NCBI RefSeq assembly: GCF_023698535.1
Contig: NZ_JALJCL010000009.1
Location: 1-64,000 of the forward strand
Direction: 5' to 3'
DNA from: Halorientalis regularis
GTDB lineage: Archaea > Halobacteriota > Halobacteria > Halobacteriales > Haloarculaceae
Length of the DNA stretch: 64,000 nucleotides
Within the stretch, counting starts at the first letter, position 1. Each line of letters opens with the position of its first letter. A program made the translations under genes and the position numbers. A model generated the notes under the pieces. It made no database searches. It saw nothing but the letters and a program-made list of their open reading frames with translations, and had not been told where the DNA came from. Below, in pieces: positions 44,706-53,059 of the stretch.

Positions 44706-46376
44706 ATGACTTGGCATATCACACCCGAGTACGAGACCTACGAACGGGCCCACGAGAACTTCGAGTGGGAGTTTCCGGACGGATACAACCTCGCCTGGGA
44801 CTTGCTTCGCAAACACGACGACCCCGAGCGTCCGCTGCTCCACCAGGCGTATCCGGACGGGCGACGGGAGACCTACAGCGTTCGGGACCTGGACGAGCTG
44901 TCGAATCAGGTCGCCAACGCACTCGCTGCGCGTGGCGTCGAGCGTGGCGACCGCGTCGCGATCGTCGTCCCGCAGAAGCCGGCGAACCCCCTGACGCATC
45001 TCGCGTGCTGGAAGCTCGGCGCGATCTCGCTACCCCTGTCGGTACTCTTCGGAACTGAAGCACTCCGGTACCGCCTGCAGGACAGCGGGGCGAAAGCCGT
45101 CGTCGCCGACCACTCGATCCTCGATACCGTCGCCGACGTCCGCGAGGAGTGTCCGGATCTGGACCACGTCGTCGCCGTCGATGCCGACGAAACAGCCGAC
45201 AACACGGCCAACGACGTGGAGCGGTTCGAGGAGTTCTACGCCGGGCACGACACCGACTTCGAAATCGTCGACACAACCGAGGAGACGCCGGCGATCATCA
45301 TCTACACGAGCGGCTCCACCGGCCCGCCCAAGGGCGTCCTCCACGGCCACGGCCTCTGGGCTGGCCACTGCCCGTCGTTCTACATGTACTTCGAGCAGGA
45401 CGTCTTCGACTCGACCTACTGGACGCCGGCCGACTGGGCGTGGATCGGCGCGCTCGGCGACGTGGTCTTCCCGGCGTGGCACTACGGCCAGCCCGTCGTC
45501 GGCTATCCGATGGGGGAGTTCGACGCCGCGACGGCCTTCGAGATCTGTGAGGAGTTCGGCGTCACCCACAGTTTCCTGCCGCCGACGGCGATCCGCATGA
45601 TGATGACCATCGACGAGCCCACGGAGCAGTACGACCTCGCGCTCGAGGCGATCGGCTCGGGCGGCGAGCCGCTGACGCCGGAGATCCTCGAGTGGGCCGA
45701 CGAGGAACTCGGCGGCGTTCCCGTCAACGAACTCTACGGGCAGACGGAAGCCAACCTCCTCGTGACGAACTGCCGGGAGTGGTTCCCGGCACGGGCCGGC
45801 AGCATGGGCAAACCGGTCCCCGGTCACGACGTGGCGATCGTCGACCAGGAGACGGGCGAGCGACTCCCCGACGGCGAGGTGGGGATGATCGCGGTGCGTC
45901 GCGACGACGATCCGGTCATATTCCAGGAGTACTGGAACCAACCCGAGAAGACCGACGCGGCGACCCTCGAAGGCCCCGACGGCGCTCGCTGGCACCTCAC
46001 CGAGGACCTTGGCTACCGTGACGAGGAGGGCTACTTTTGGTTCAAATCGCGCGACGACGATATCATCATCACGGCCGGATATCGCGTCGGCCCCGGGGAA
46101 GTGGAGAGCGCGATTCTCGAACATCCGGACGTCGAACAGGTCGGTGTCGTCGGCCTCCCCGACGACACGCGTGGCGAGATCATCAAGGCGTTCGTCCAAC
46201 CCGTCGCCGGCGTCGACGGAGACGACGCCCTCCGCGACGGGATCCGGCAGCTGGTCAAGGACGCCCTCGCGAAATACGAGTACCCGCGCGAGGTCGAGTT
46301 CGTCGACGCTCTGCCGACGACGACGACCGGGAAGATCCAGCGCCGGAAGCTTCGTGAGCGCGCGGACGAGGGGTGA
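44706..46376 (+). CDS. Acyl-CoA synthetase (AMP-forming), medium-chain type
   Basis: ATG 44706 is chosen because TWHITPEYETYERAHENFEW is the conserved start of the family; an upstream ATG would add nine unrelated residues. The 556-residue enzyme activates a carboxylic acid to its acyl-CoA via an acyl-AMP. It has the P-loop-like IIYTSGSTGPPKGVLHGH, the A4 segment SGGEPLTPEI and the A5 NELYGQTEANL. A7 (HLTEDLGYRDEEGY) and the catalytic Lys near the end (PTTTTGKIQRRKL) are also present. It resembles acetate/medium-chain CoA ligases (AcsM type). A TATA-like TTTACATG at about 44656 may start it. It is convergent with the BCCT transporter gene. Confidence 0.92.
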   Translation: MTWHITPEYETYERAHENFEWEFPDGYNLAWDLLRKHDDPERPLLHQAYPDGRRETYSVRDLDELSNQVANALAARGVERGDRVAIVVPQKPANPLTHLACWKLGAISLPLSVLFGTEALRYRLQDSGAKAVVADHSILDTVADVREECPDLDHVVAVDADETADNTANDVERFEEFYAGHDTDFEIVDTTEETPAIIIYTSGSTGPPKGVLHGHGLWAGHCPSFYMYFEQDVFDSTYWTPADWAWIGALGDVVFPAWHYGQPVVGYPMGEFDAATAFEICEEFGVTHSFLPPTAIRMMMTIDEPTEQYDLALEAIGSGGEPLTPEILEWADEELGGVPVNELYGQTEANLLVTNCREWFPARAGSMGKPVPGHDVAIVDQETGERLPDGEVGMIAVRRDDDPVIFQEYWNQPEKTDAATLEGPDGARWHLTEDLGYRDEEGYFWFKSRDDDIIITAGYRVGPGEVESAILEHPDVEQVGVVGLPDDTRGEIIKAFVQPVAGVDGDDALRDGIRQLVKDALAKYEYPREVEFVDALPTTTTGKIQRRKLRERADEG

Positions 46377-46439
46377 CCGGAACGGTCCCGGCCCCGTTCA
46401 CAGGACCCGGCGATCGGACGGTGCTGTCCGGGTCCTTCG

Positions 46440-48056
46440 TCAATCGTCCGTCGGTTGGTTCTCCGCCACCCGGTCCGGTAATTTCCGTCGAACGCTCGAC
46501 GCGATGTCGGTGTCCGTGTACTTGGATTCACTCAGCAACACGGGGGCGTGACGTTCGAGTTGCACGACCATGCCGACCAGCGCGATCAGACACAGTATCG
46601 CGGCCGGGATGCCGGCGAGGACGGTGAACGAGCGGAGAACGGAGATCCCACCGGCGAGGGTGAGCGCGACGGTCAGGAATCCCAGAACCAGCCCCCAGGT
46701 GATCCGGTTGAGGGTCGACGGCGACGGTTCGCCCTTGTTCGCGATCATGGAGAAGCTAAAGGTCGCCGAATCGAGCGTGGTAATGAGGAAGCTCAACACG
46801 AGTCCCAGCAGGATCGCGGAGAACAGATCGGCGAACGGCAACAGTTGGTCGAATAGGGCGAAGCTGACGCCAGCGAGGCCGACATCCGAATACACGGCCA
46901 GCAGGTCGGCCTGCCCGGTCGTCTGTAGCCAGAGTGCCGAGCCGCCGGTCGCGACGTACCAGGGGACGGTGAGTGCGAACGAGCCGAGAATGCCGGCGAA
47001 CACGAGCTGGCGAAGTGTCCGGCCGCGGGAGATCCGGGCCATGAACACGCCGACCATGGGCGCGAACGTGAGCCACCACGCCCAGAAGAACACCGTCCAG
47101 GAGCCGAACCAGCCGCTGGCCTCCGGCGTGAAGTAGAGGCTCATCCCGACGAAGTCGGTCACGTACCCCCGGAGCGCCTGCGTCCCCAGATTCAGCAGGA
47201 AGGACAGCGGGCCAAAGACCAGCGCCGCCGACATGAGGACCAGTAGGAGGACCACGTTCAGGTTCGCGAACCGCTGGATCCCCTCCTGGATCCCGGCCGT
47301 AACGGACAGCAGGAACAGGCCCGTGATGAGGAGGATGAACAGGACCTCCCCGAGTGCGCCGACCTGGACGCCCCAGTTGTAGGAGAGGCCGGCGAAGAAC
47401 TGGTCGACACCGAGTCCGAAGGAGATAGTGATTCCACTCACCGAGACGACCACGGCCAGCGTATCGACCGCCTTGCCCAGCCAGCCGTCGACGTTGTCGG
47501 TGCCGACGAACGGAGCGAGGATGACGGCGGGACGGAACGGCATATCTTTGCGATACGCGAAGTACGAGACGGCGATGCCGAAGACCACGTACCCGGCCCA
47601 CGCCGAAGTTCCGTAGTGGAAGATCGCGTACTGGAGTGCACTCACCATCCCCGCCCAGCCCCCCGAACTGGACCCGACGAACGGCGGGGCGGTCTGGTAG
47701 TGGACCAGCGGCTCCACCGGCCCCCAGTACTCGAGACCGCCGGACGACAGCCCTGCAGTGAAGATCATCACGAGGTAGCCGAGATAGGAGAACGCCGGCT
47801 CCTCGTCGGGGTCACCCAGCTTGATGTTCCCCCACGGGCCGAGTAATACGTACAGCAGAAATACGAAGGAGAGAAAGACGAGCCAGAGGAACAACCAGCT
47901 GAAGTTCGAGACGACGTAAGCGTTGACGGTCGCCAGCTGTGTGGCAGTCGCGTCCGGCCAGACGATGATCACTGCCGTTATCGCGAGGAGGAGTGAGAGC
48001 GAGCCGACGAATATCGTCGAGTCCGTCCCCTCCAGGGCCTGCTGTACCAGGCTCAT
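46440..48056 (-). CDS. BCCT-family (betaine/carnitine/choline) transporter
   Basis: The 538-residue protein has 12 transmembrane helices and the marks of the BCCT family: GLEYWGPVEPLVHYQTAPP, IFHYGTSAWAGYVVFG, and FFWAWWLTFAPMVGVFMARI with its Trp box, followed by SRGRT. These proteins import trimethylammonium compounds with Na+ or H+. In haloarchaea they serve osmoprotection or choline use. It lacks the long regulatory tail of osmosensing BetP. The aldehyde dehydrogenase cut by the window end (63829) could be a betaine-aldehyde enzyme, but it is far away. Confidence 0.92.
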   Translation of the reverse strand: MSLVQQALEGTDSTIFVGSLSLLLAITAVIIVWPDATATQLATVNAYVVSNFSWLFLWLVFLSFVFLLYVLLGPWGNIKLGDPDEEPAFSYLGYLVMIFTAGLSSGGLEYWGPVEPLVHYQTAPPFVGSSSGGWAGMVSALQYAIFHYGTSAWAGYVVFGIAVSYFAYRKDMPFRPAVILAPFVGTDNVDGWLGKAVDTLAVVVSVSGITISFGLGVDQFFAGLSYNWGVQVGALGEVLFILLITGLFLLSVTAGIQEGIQRFANLNVVLLLVLMSAALVFGPLSFLLNLGTQALRGYVTDFVGMSLYFTPEASGWFGSWTVFFWAWWLTFAPMVGVFMARISRGRTLRQLVFAGILGSFALTVPWYVATGGSALWLQTTGQADLLAVYSDVGLAGVSFALFDQLLPFADLFSAILLGLVLSFLITTLDSATFSFSMIANKGEPSPSTLNRITWGLVLGFLTVALTLAGGISVLRSFTVLAGIPAAILCLIALVGMVVQLERHAPVLLSESKYTDTDIASSVRRKLPDRVAENQPTDD

Positions 48057-48243
48057 GGATTCAGCGGAACGGTTCGGCCGGCGTGGTGCTCTGTTGCGAC
48101 GGTGTCATCATCTAGTCGGTACCCCACCCCTAGCGAGGGTTCAATGTTGGGACTCGACCCTCGATCCGGGAGAGGATCACACACGTCCGCCATCGTGACT
48201 CGCGGGCCATCATTGTGTCTATCGTTGACGTACCTCACAGACG

Positions 48244-48364
48244 ATGTCCGAACAGATCGAACGCGAACTGGAGGTCGACGAGTACACCCTCGGGCTGGTC
48301 GGGCCAGAACAGGCGTGGGTAGGGACCGTCGCGGACGGCGGTCGCGTCAGGACGCACATTCGAC
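48244..48364 (+). pseudogene. N-terminal remnant of an acetamidase/formamidase gene
   Basis: ATG 48244 gives MSEQIERELEVDEYTLGLVG and PEQAWVGTVADGGRVRTH. This matches the start of haloarchaeal acetamidase/formamidase proteins, where a PPGCWGP motif should follow. Here the similarity ends at about codon 40, and the sequence runs into an unrelated frame starting at 48368. A deletion seems to have removed about 270 codons. The match is from memory of the family start. Confidence 0.5.
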
Positions 48365-48367
48365 GAA

Positions 48368-48625
48368 ATGGAGGTCCATCGCTTCGGCCAGACCGAGACC
48401 GAGTACAAGGACTGGGCGGTCGAACGCATCCGCGAGCGACGGACGACGACCGTCGAGTACACGGGCGACAACAACGTCACCTACACCAAGACCTGTGAGC
48501 CGAACCGCTCGGCTGTCTCGATCCAGTCGACCGACCCGGTGTATCTCCCCCAGATCCGCCAGCTCACGACGCTCCAGCAGTACAGCCACCCGCTCGAATA
48601 CTACACGCGGGTCCGTCCCGGGTGA
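48368..48625 (+). CDS. Unknown 85-residue protein, possibly a truncated gene
   Basis: ATG 48368 gives MEVHRFGQTETEYKDWAVER with an alpha/beta pattern (TTTVEYTGDNNVTYTKT and VYLPQIRQLTTLQQYSH). The preceding bases belong to the amidase remnant, so the 5' end may be missing. The stop codon overlaps the GTG of the next gene by 3 bp (48622 start, 48625 stop), so the two are coupled and may have been one functional unit. No family is recognised. Confidence 0.5.
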   Translation: MEVHRFGQTETEYKDWAVERIRERRTTTVEYTGDNNVTYTKTCEPNRSAVSIQSTDPVYLPQIRQLTTLQQYSHPLEYYTRVRPG

Positions 48626-48963
48626 CGCTGGAAAACGGGATTCACCGGTGTGTCCACTGTGAGAGCGCCGGCGAGGGGACCTACAGCTACTGTGAGAACT
48701 GCGGGAGCATCAACTGCGACTCGCACACGAAGACCGAGCGGCTCGAAGGCGAGCCGATCTGTACGGGCTGTGCCGTCACGGAGCGGTTCATGCTCTCACG
48801 GAAGTACTTCTACGATCAGGAGAACCTCGAACAGTTCCGTACCGAGTACGAGGAAATGCCGGTCCACGAGAAACTCATGGAGAACACGCCACTGACCGCG
48901 GGTATGATACTGGGTGTTCTCGGCGTCCTCGTTTTCGTCCTCAGTTCCGCGGGGTTCATTTGA
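48622..48963 (+). CDS. Zinc-ribbon membrane protein of unknown function
   Basis: GTG 48622 is taken as the start because it overlaps the preceding stop. The 113-residue protein has eight Cys in the first 55 residues: CVHC, CENC, one Cys in SINCDSH, and CTGC. This is enough for two zinc sites, with His in CDSHTKT a possible ligand. A charged helix (NLEQFRTEYEEMPVHEKLM) follows, then one C-terminal transmembrane helix (AGMILGVLGVLVFVLSSAGF). It resembles a small membrane-tethered RING/double-zinc-ribbon protein, but I know no specific family. Confidence 0.65.
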   Translation: MTLENGIHRCVHCESAGEGTYSYCENCGSINCDSHTKTERLEGEPICTGCAVTERFMLSRKYFYDQENLEQFRTEYEEMPVHEKLMENTPLTAGMILGVLGVLVFVLSSAGFI

Positions 48964-48991
48964 GCGGCCCCCTCACCAGTACGTCGGAGAG

Positions 48992-49972
48992 TCAGTCCGA
49001 TTCCGACAGCAGCCCACGAATCGACGCCTCCACAGATTCGGCCGGTTCCCACCCCAGTCGATCCTGCGCCGTGGCCGTCTCCACGCCGAACTCGTCGACC
49101 AGCGTCTCCCCGCTGCGGGGGTTCTCGACCAGTTCCACGTCGGCGTCGATGCCACGCTCTTCTCGCGCAATCGACTGCACCAGTTCCGCCACCGCCATCA
49201 CGCCGGGGTCCTCGTCGCTGGCGATCTCGTACTTCTCGACGCCGGTCTCGCCCGCCCGAGATTGCTCGACCAGCCGCTCGGCGCTCTTGACGAACGCATT
49301 GGCCACGTCCTTGACGTGAATGAAGTTTCTCGATTGGCTGCCCGGTTCGTAGACCGTCAGCGTCTCCCCCGCCAGCGCGCGGTTCACGAAGAAGTTGATG
49401 ACGGTGCCTTTCGAGACCTCCCGCCCGCCGACCTCGTGACGGCCGTACAGGTTGGAGATCATGAACTGGTGGGCCGGGAAACTCCCGTCGGCGAACGTGT
49501 CGATAGCGCGCTCGCCGAGCACTTTCGTCCGGCCGTACCAGTTCAGCGGGTCCCGCGGGAGGTCGACGGTGATCGGGAACGTCTCCGGGTCGCCGATGAC
49601 GGCCATCGAGAAGGGGAAGCACAGCGCCGCGCCGGTCTTCCGGCAGAACCAGGCGACGTTGCTCGTCCCGGTGACGTTGACCTCGTAAGCCAGGTCGGGC
49701 TTCTCGTCGCAGTCGTCGACGCCCGAGATGGCCGCCAGGTGCAAGACCACGTCCGCGCCGTCGAGGGCCGCCTCCAGCCGGTCGCGGTTGCGGATGTCGA
49801 CGTGCTCGACGGGTACATCGCCGACTTCGCGGAGGTCGCCCAGGTAGAAGTTGTCGAGTGCGGTAATCTGCCAGTCGGGGTGGTCCCGCTGGAGCTGTGT
49901 GACGACGCGGCTGCCGATGTAGCCCGCCGCGCCGGTGACGGCGACGTGGACGGACTCGGCGGTGTCGCTCAT
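48992..49972 (-). CDS. NAD-dependent epimerase/dehydratase (nucleotide-sugar type)
   Basis: ATG 49972 (MSDTAESVHVAVTGAAGYIG) is preferred to a start five codons upstream. The 326-residue enzyme is an extended SDR. It has the NAD motif GAAGYIGS near 15-22, a conserved Asp after beta-2 (LDNFYLG), HLAAISG, and the catalytic Tyr-x-x-x-Lys as YGRTK. The active-site Ser is in FPFSMAVIG and the substrate loop in SNLYGRHEVGG. It would change a nucleotide-activated sugar for surface glycans. It is encoded near two more SDR genes (52112, 53060), separated from them by a guaB-like gene and a toxin-antitoxin pair. Confidence 0.85.
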   Translation of the reverse strand: MSDTAESVHVAVTGAAGYIGSRVVTQLQRDHPDWQITALDNFYLGDLREVGDVPVEHVDIRNRDRLEAALDGADVVLHLAAISGVDDCDEKPDLAYEVNVTGTSNVAWFCRKTGAALCFPFSMAVIGDPETFPITVDLPRDPLNWYGRTKVLGERAIDTFADGSFPAHQFMISNLYGRHEVGGREVSKGTVINFFVNRALAGETLTVYEPGSQSRNFIHVKDVANAFVKSAERLVEQSRAGETGVEKYEIASDEDPGVMAVAELVQSIAREERGIDADVELVENPRSGETLVDEFGVETATAQDRLGWEPAESVEASIRGLLSESD

Positions 49973-50097
49973 GTGCTGGGTGTCCACGCGAGGGGTTACA
50001 AACTTCGTGGTCCACAGGTGTCACGTCTTGACGTCGAAAAACGATAGTTGACACGACCAGCGGATTTATCCGCTCGAAGCGACTGGGCTTGTGCGGC

Positions 50098-51183
50098 ATG
50101 AACGAACCGCGAACAGGACTGAGCTACGGGGACGTGTTACTGGTGCCACAGCGCTCGCCGGTCGACAGCCGGAGCGACGTGGACCTCACCACCGACCTGA
50201 CGCCCGGCATCGAACTGGACACGCCGCTGGTCTCGGCGGCGATGGACACCGTCACGGAAGCCGAACTCGCCATCGCCCTCGGCGAGGCCGGCGGCCTCGG
50301 GACGATCCACCGGTTTCTGACCGTCGACGAACAGGCGAGCGAAGTCGCGGCCGTCGCCGACGCCGGCCAGCCGGTCGGGGCCGCCGTCGGGATCGACGAG
50401 GACTCGGTGGGCCGTGCCGAAGCACTCGTGACTGCCGGCGTCGACGCCGTCGTCGTCGACGTGGCCCACGGGCACATGGAACGGACGCTCGACACCGTCG
50501 CCGCGATCCGGGAGGCCTACCCCGACCTCGAACTCGTCGCGGGCAACGTCGCCACGCCCGCAGGCGTCGAAGATCTCTACGCGGCCGGCGCGGACTGCGT
50601 GAAGGTCGGGATCGGGCCCGGTTCGCACTGCACGACCCGCAAAGTCGCCGGCGCTGGCGTGCCCCAACTCACGGCAGTCGACGACTGCGCCGAGGCCGCG
50701 GCGGATCTGGACGTGACGATCTGTGCCGACGGCGGGATCCGGACCTCCGGCGACGCCGTGAAGGCGCTGATGGCCGGCGCGGACACCGTGATGCTGGGCA
50801 GTCTCTTCGCCGGCACCGCCGAGGCCCCCGGCGAGACCGTCGAGGTCGACGGCGTGCGCTACAAGCGCTCCCGTGGGATGGCCACGACCGCGGCCGCCGA
50901 GGACCGCTCGGACAAAGAGGAGGACGTAACGCAAGACGAGGGCGTCGAGGGGCTGACTCCCTACAAGGGACCGGTCGCCGACGTGGCCGAGGAGTTCTGT
51001 GCAGGCATCAAGTCCGGCCTCTCCTACTGTGGCGGTCACACCATCTCCGACGCCCGCGAGAAGGCCGAGTTCATCCGCGTCGCCGCCAGCGCCCGCGAAC
51101 GTGAGGGGGCTCACACCGATCAGGAGTGGGAGACCGTCAGCGTCGACAGCACGAAACACGCGCAGGTCGAGGGCGACGACTGA
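50098..51183 (+). CDS. IMP dehydrogenase / GMP reductase family protein without CBS domains
   Basis: ATG 50098 is chosen over a TTG three codons earlier. The 361-residue TIM barrel begins with [20 protein letters not shown] and SAAMDTVTE, as in IMPDH. The catalytic loop is [11 protein letters not shown] with Cys178. The phosphate site is [10 protein letters not shown] and MLGSLFAGT, and the flap region ends [11 protein letters not shown]. The CBS pair that regulates most IMPDHs is absent; the barrel runs straight through. GMP reductases also lack CBS, and the loop KVAGAGVPQ leaves IMPDH against GMPR open. It would act in guanine nucleotide synthesis or salvage. Confidence 0.85.
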   Translation: MNEPRTGLSYGDVLLVPQRSPVDSRSDVDLTTDLTPGIELDTPLVSAAMDTVTEAELAIALGEAGGLGTIHRFLTVDEQASEVAAVADAGQPVGAAVGIDEDSVGRAEALVTAGVDAVVVDVAHGHMERTLDTVAAIREAYPDLELVAGNVATPAGVEDLYAAGADCVKVGIGPGSHCTTRKVAGAGVPQLTAVDDCAEAAADLDVTICADGGIRTSGDAVKALMAGADTVMLGSLFAGTAEAPGETVEVDGVRYKRSRGMATTAAAEDRSDKEEDVTQDEGVEGLTPYKGPVADVAEEFCAGIKSGLSYCGGHTISDAREKAEFIRVAASAREREGAHTDQEWETVSVDSTKHAQVEGDD

Positions 51184-51225
51184 GTCGGCGGAACAGTTTT
51201 GCGAGCAAACACCCACACACAGAGT

Positions 51226-51399
51226 ATGAGTAAGACCATCACGATCTCCGACGAAGTGTACTGGAAGCTGAAACGGGAGAAAGGAGATCGAAGTTTCAGC
51301 GAGGTCATCGAGGCTCGACTCGAGGCCGGCGGAAAACTGGCCGACGTGACCGGGCAGGGAATCTTCGAGTCCGGGACAGTCGACCAAATCGAAGACTGA
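51226..51399 (+). CDS. VapB-type antitoxin without an adjacent toxin in the same direction
   Basis: ATG 51226 gives a 57-residue ribbon-helix-helix-like protein, SKTITISDEVYWKLKREKGD with SFSEVIEARLEAG. It is related to the VapB at 63200, which has the same layout (ITxxVYxxLKxEK...SFSExIxRL). Normally a PIN-domain toxin follows; here the next gene is on the opposite strand and encodes a DUF5615 protein. The two genes meet tail to tail with 4 bp between the antitoxin stop and the toxin core's estimated end. It may be an orphan. Confidence 0.7.
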   Translation: MSKTITISDEVYWKLKREKGDRSFSEVIEARLEAGGKLADVTGQGIFESGTVDQIED

Positions 51400-51402
51400 A
51401 AA

Positions 51403-51771
51403 GGAAGCGTCGGGACAGGTTCCGAACTGCCACAGCCACTGATCGAGCCACACCAGAACGTCCCGCATCTCTGTCGGTCCGAATTGACGGTCGACACGTC
51501 TGATAGCTCTCGCAAAATCGCTGGGGGAAATCGCTTGTGACGTGTATATTACGAGGCCGGCGTGGTCGACCCGCTCGTCGAGTTCGACGAAATCCCGGTC
51601 GTTCGTGACCAGAACGCGGTCCGAACCACCACACCACTTCAGTAGTTCCTCGTCGACGGTATCTTGTCCGTGTTCGGACGCGGCAGTGATAACCGAGAAC
51701 CCGTTTGATTCGAGTGCCGTCACGAACGCGTGTGGAACGTGTTCGTCAGTACAGAAGGACAACCCCGCCAT
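51403..51771 (-). CDS. DUF5615 PIN-like toxin, natural stop codon apparently lost
   Basis: ATG 51771 opens AGLSFCTDEHVPHAFVTALE, and RVLVTNDRDFVELDERVDHA with the Asp residues of the PIN-like fold, then LVWLDQWL near residue 113. DUF5615 proteins usually end near here (110-125 residues). In this genome the frame stays open to 50137, 544 codons in all, antisense to the neighbouring antitoxin and guaB-like genes. The end given is therefore an estimate. It follows the DUF433 gene by 3 bp; DUF433 and DUF5615 are a known toxin-antitoxin pairing. Confidence 0.65.
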
Positions 51772-51774
51772 CGG

Positions 51775-52053
51775 CTACTGCTCGACGTGGTCCGGCGTCG
51801 CCGCTCGTTCGGCGAGTGACGTTTCGAGCCGGTCGTGACGGTCACGGATCGCCTCTATCTCGTCGAGATGGTCGTAGTAGTACGCCAGAGCGGTGTGTAC
51901 TTCGGCGAGAGAAATGTCGAGCTGGTCGGCCACGTACTCCGGTGATCGGTCCGCTTCGAGAACCATCTCGGCAACCTGGAGAACGGAGATACGGCGACCG
52001 TCGAGACGAGGATCACCGCCGAGCACGTCGTCCGTCCGCACGATTTCGGTCAT
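51775..52053 (-). CDS. DUF433 antitoxin
   Basis: ATG 52053 gives MTEIVRTDDVLGGDPRLDGR, then RISVLQVAEMVLEADRSPEYVADQL with the helix-turn-helix of DUF433. This is the standard beginning of the family, so the 14-codon upstream extension (ATG 52095) is less likely. A C-terminal helix (YYYDHLDEIEAIRDRHDRLE) should bind the DUF5615 toxin encoded 3 bp downstream. The pair lies between the guaB-like gene and the sugar-nucleotide genes and may protect this region against loss (inference). Confidence 0.8.
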   Translation of the reverse strand: MTEIVRTDDVLGGDPRLDGRRISVLQVAEMVLEADRSPEYVADQLDISLAEVHTALAYYYDHLDEIEAIRDRHDRLETSLAERAATPDHVEQ

Positions 52054-52111
52054 ACCCGGTAGTTGGGCGTTTTCCCGGATAAACTTGCGTGTCATCTGGA
52101 CCGCGAAGCGC

Positions 52112-53056
52112 TCACTCCGCGCCAGTGAACCGGTCGGCCAGGTCCCGCACGCCTTCCCGGAGCGACCACTCCGGTTCGAACCCGGTCTCGCCCAGTCTAT
52201 CGAAGTTGACGTGATACGATGGACCGGGATGTTCGTCTTCGAGGTAGGTCACGTCGACGGGGCCCACCTCGTCGCGCACGAGGTCGGCGATCTCGCTGAT
52301 CCGGTAGTTGCCGTCGTTGGTGCCGACGTTGTACACGTCGTGACTCCAGTCCTCGGGGTTGCAGGCGGCGTGTTTGTACGCCGCGGCAGCGTCCTCGACG
52401 TGGATGAAGGGCCGCCAGTTCGACCCGTCGCCGTAGACCGTCAGCGAGCGGCCGGTCAGCGCGCGGAAGACGAAGTGGTTGACGACGAGGTTGAAGCGCA
52501 CGCCCGGCGAGTAGCCGTAGTTCGTGCTCATCCGCAGCGCGGTCCCGGCCATGTCGTGGTCCTCGCAGTAGTCGGCCAGCAGCGATTCGGCCTCGTACTT
52601 GGCCTCGGCGTAGGGGTTGATCGGGTCGGGTTCGACCGACTCGTCGATGTCGCGACTCATCGCCCGGCCGTAGATGTTACAGGAAGAGGCCGAGACGACG
52701 TTCTCGACGCCGAGTTTCCCCGCCGCCTTGAGGACGTTCTCGGTGCCGTCGTAGTTGACCGCCATCGTCTCCGCGCGGCGGTCGTGGGTGCTGGCCGCGC
52801 CGGTGATGGCCGCGAGGTGGATCACGGTGTCCACCTCCCGCATGGCGTTCTCCACGTCGCCGTACTCGCGCACGTCGCCCCGTCGGAAGTCGACGCCGTC
52901 GTCGGGATCAGTGGCGAGCGTCCCCAGGAGCGCGCGGGGCGAGCCGCTGGAGAGCGAATCGAGGACGACCACGCGATCGACGGCGTCGTCGGCCCGGAGC
53001 ATCGGAATCAGCGCGCTCCCGATGTACCCACAGCCGCCGGTGACCAGCACGTCCAC
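52112..53056 (-). CDS. NAD-dependent epimerase/dehydratase (UDP-glucose 4-epimerase-like)
   Basis: The 314-residue extended SDR has the NAD motif TGGCGYIGS at 6-14, VVLDSLSSGS after beta-2 and HLAAITG. Ser in ASSCNIYG and the catalytic Tyr-Lys in YAEAKYEAE complete the active site. The C-terminal part carries substrate motifs YGDGSNWRPFIHVEDAAAA and YNVGTND. It would convert one nucleotide sugar to another. It starts 3 bp after the UDP-sulfoquinovose-synthase homologue ends (53060), so the two form an operon and likely act on the same surface glycan or glycolipid. Confidence 0.87.
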   Translation of the reverse strand: MDVLVTGGCGYIGSALIPMLRADDAVDRVVVLDSLSSGSPRALLGTLATDPDDGVDFRRGDVREYGDVENAMREVDTVIHLAAITGAASTHDRRAETMAVNYDGTENVLKAAGKLGVENVVSASSCNIYGRAMSRDIDESVEPDPINPYAEAKYEAESLLADYCEDHDMAGTALRMSTNYGYSPGVRFNLVVNHFVFRALTGRSLTVYGDGSNWRPFIHVEDAAAAYKHAACNPEDWSHDVYNVGTNDGNYRISEIADLVRDEVGPVDVTYLEDEHPGPSYHVNFDRLGETGFEPEWSLREGVRDLADRFTGAE

Positions 53057-53059
53057 GGC

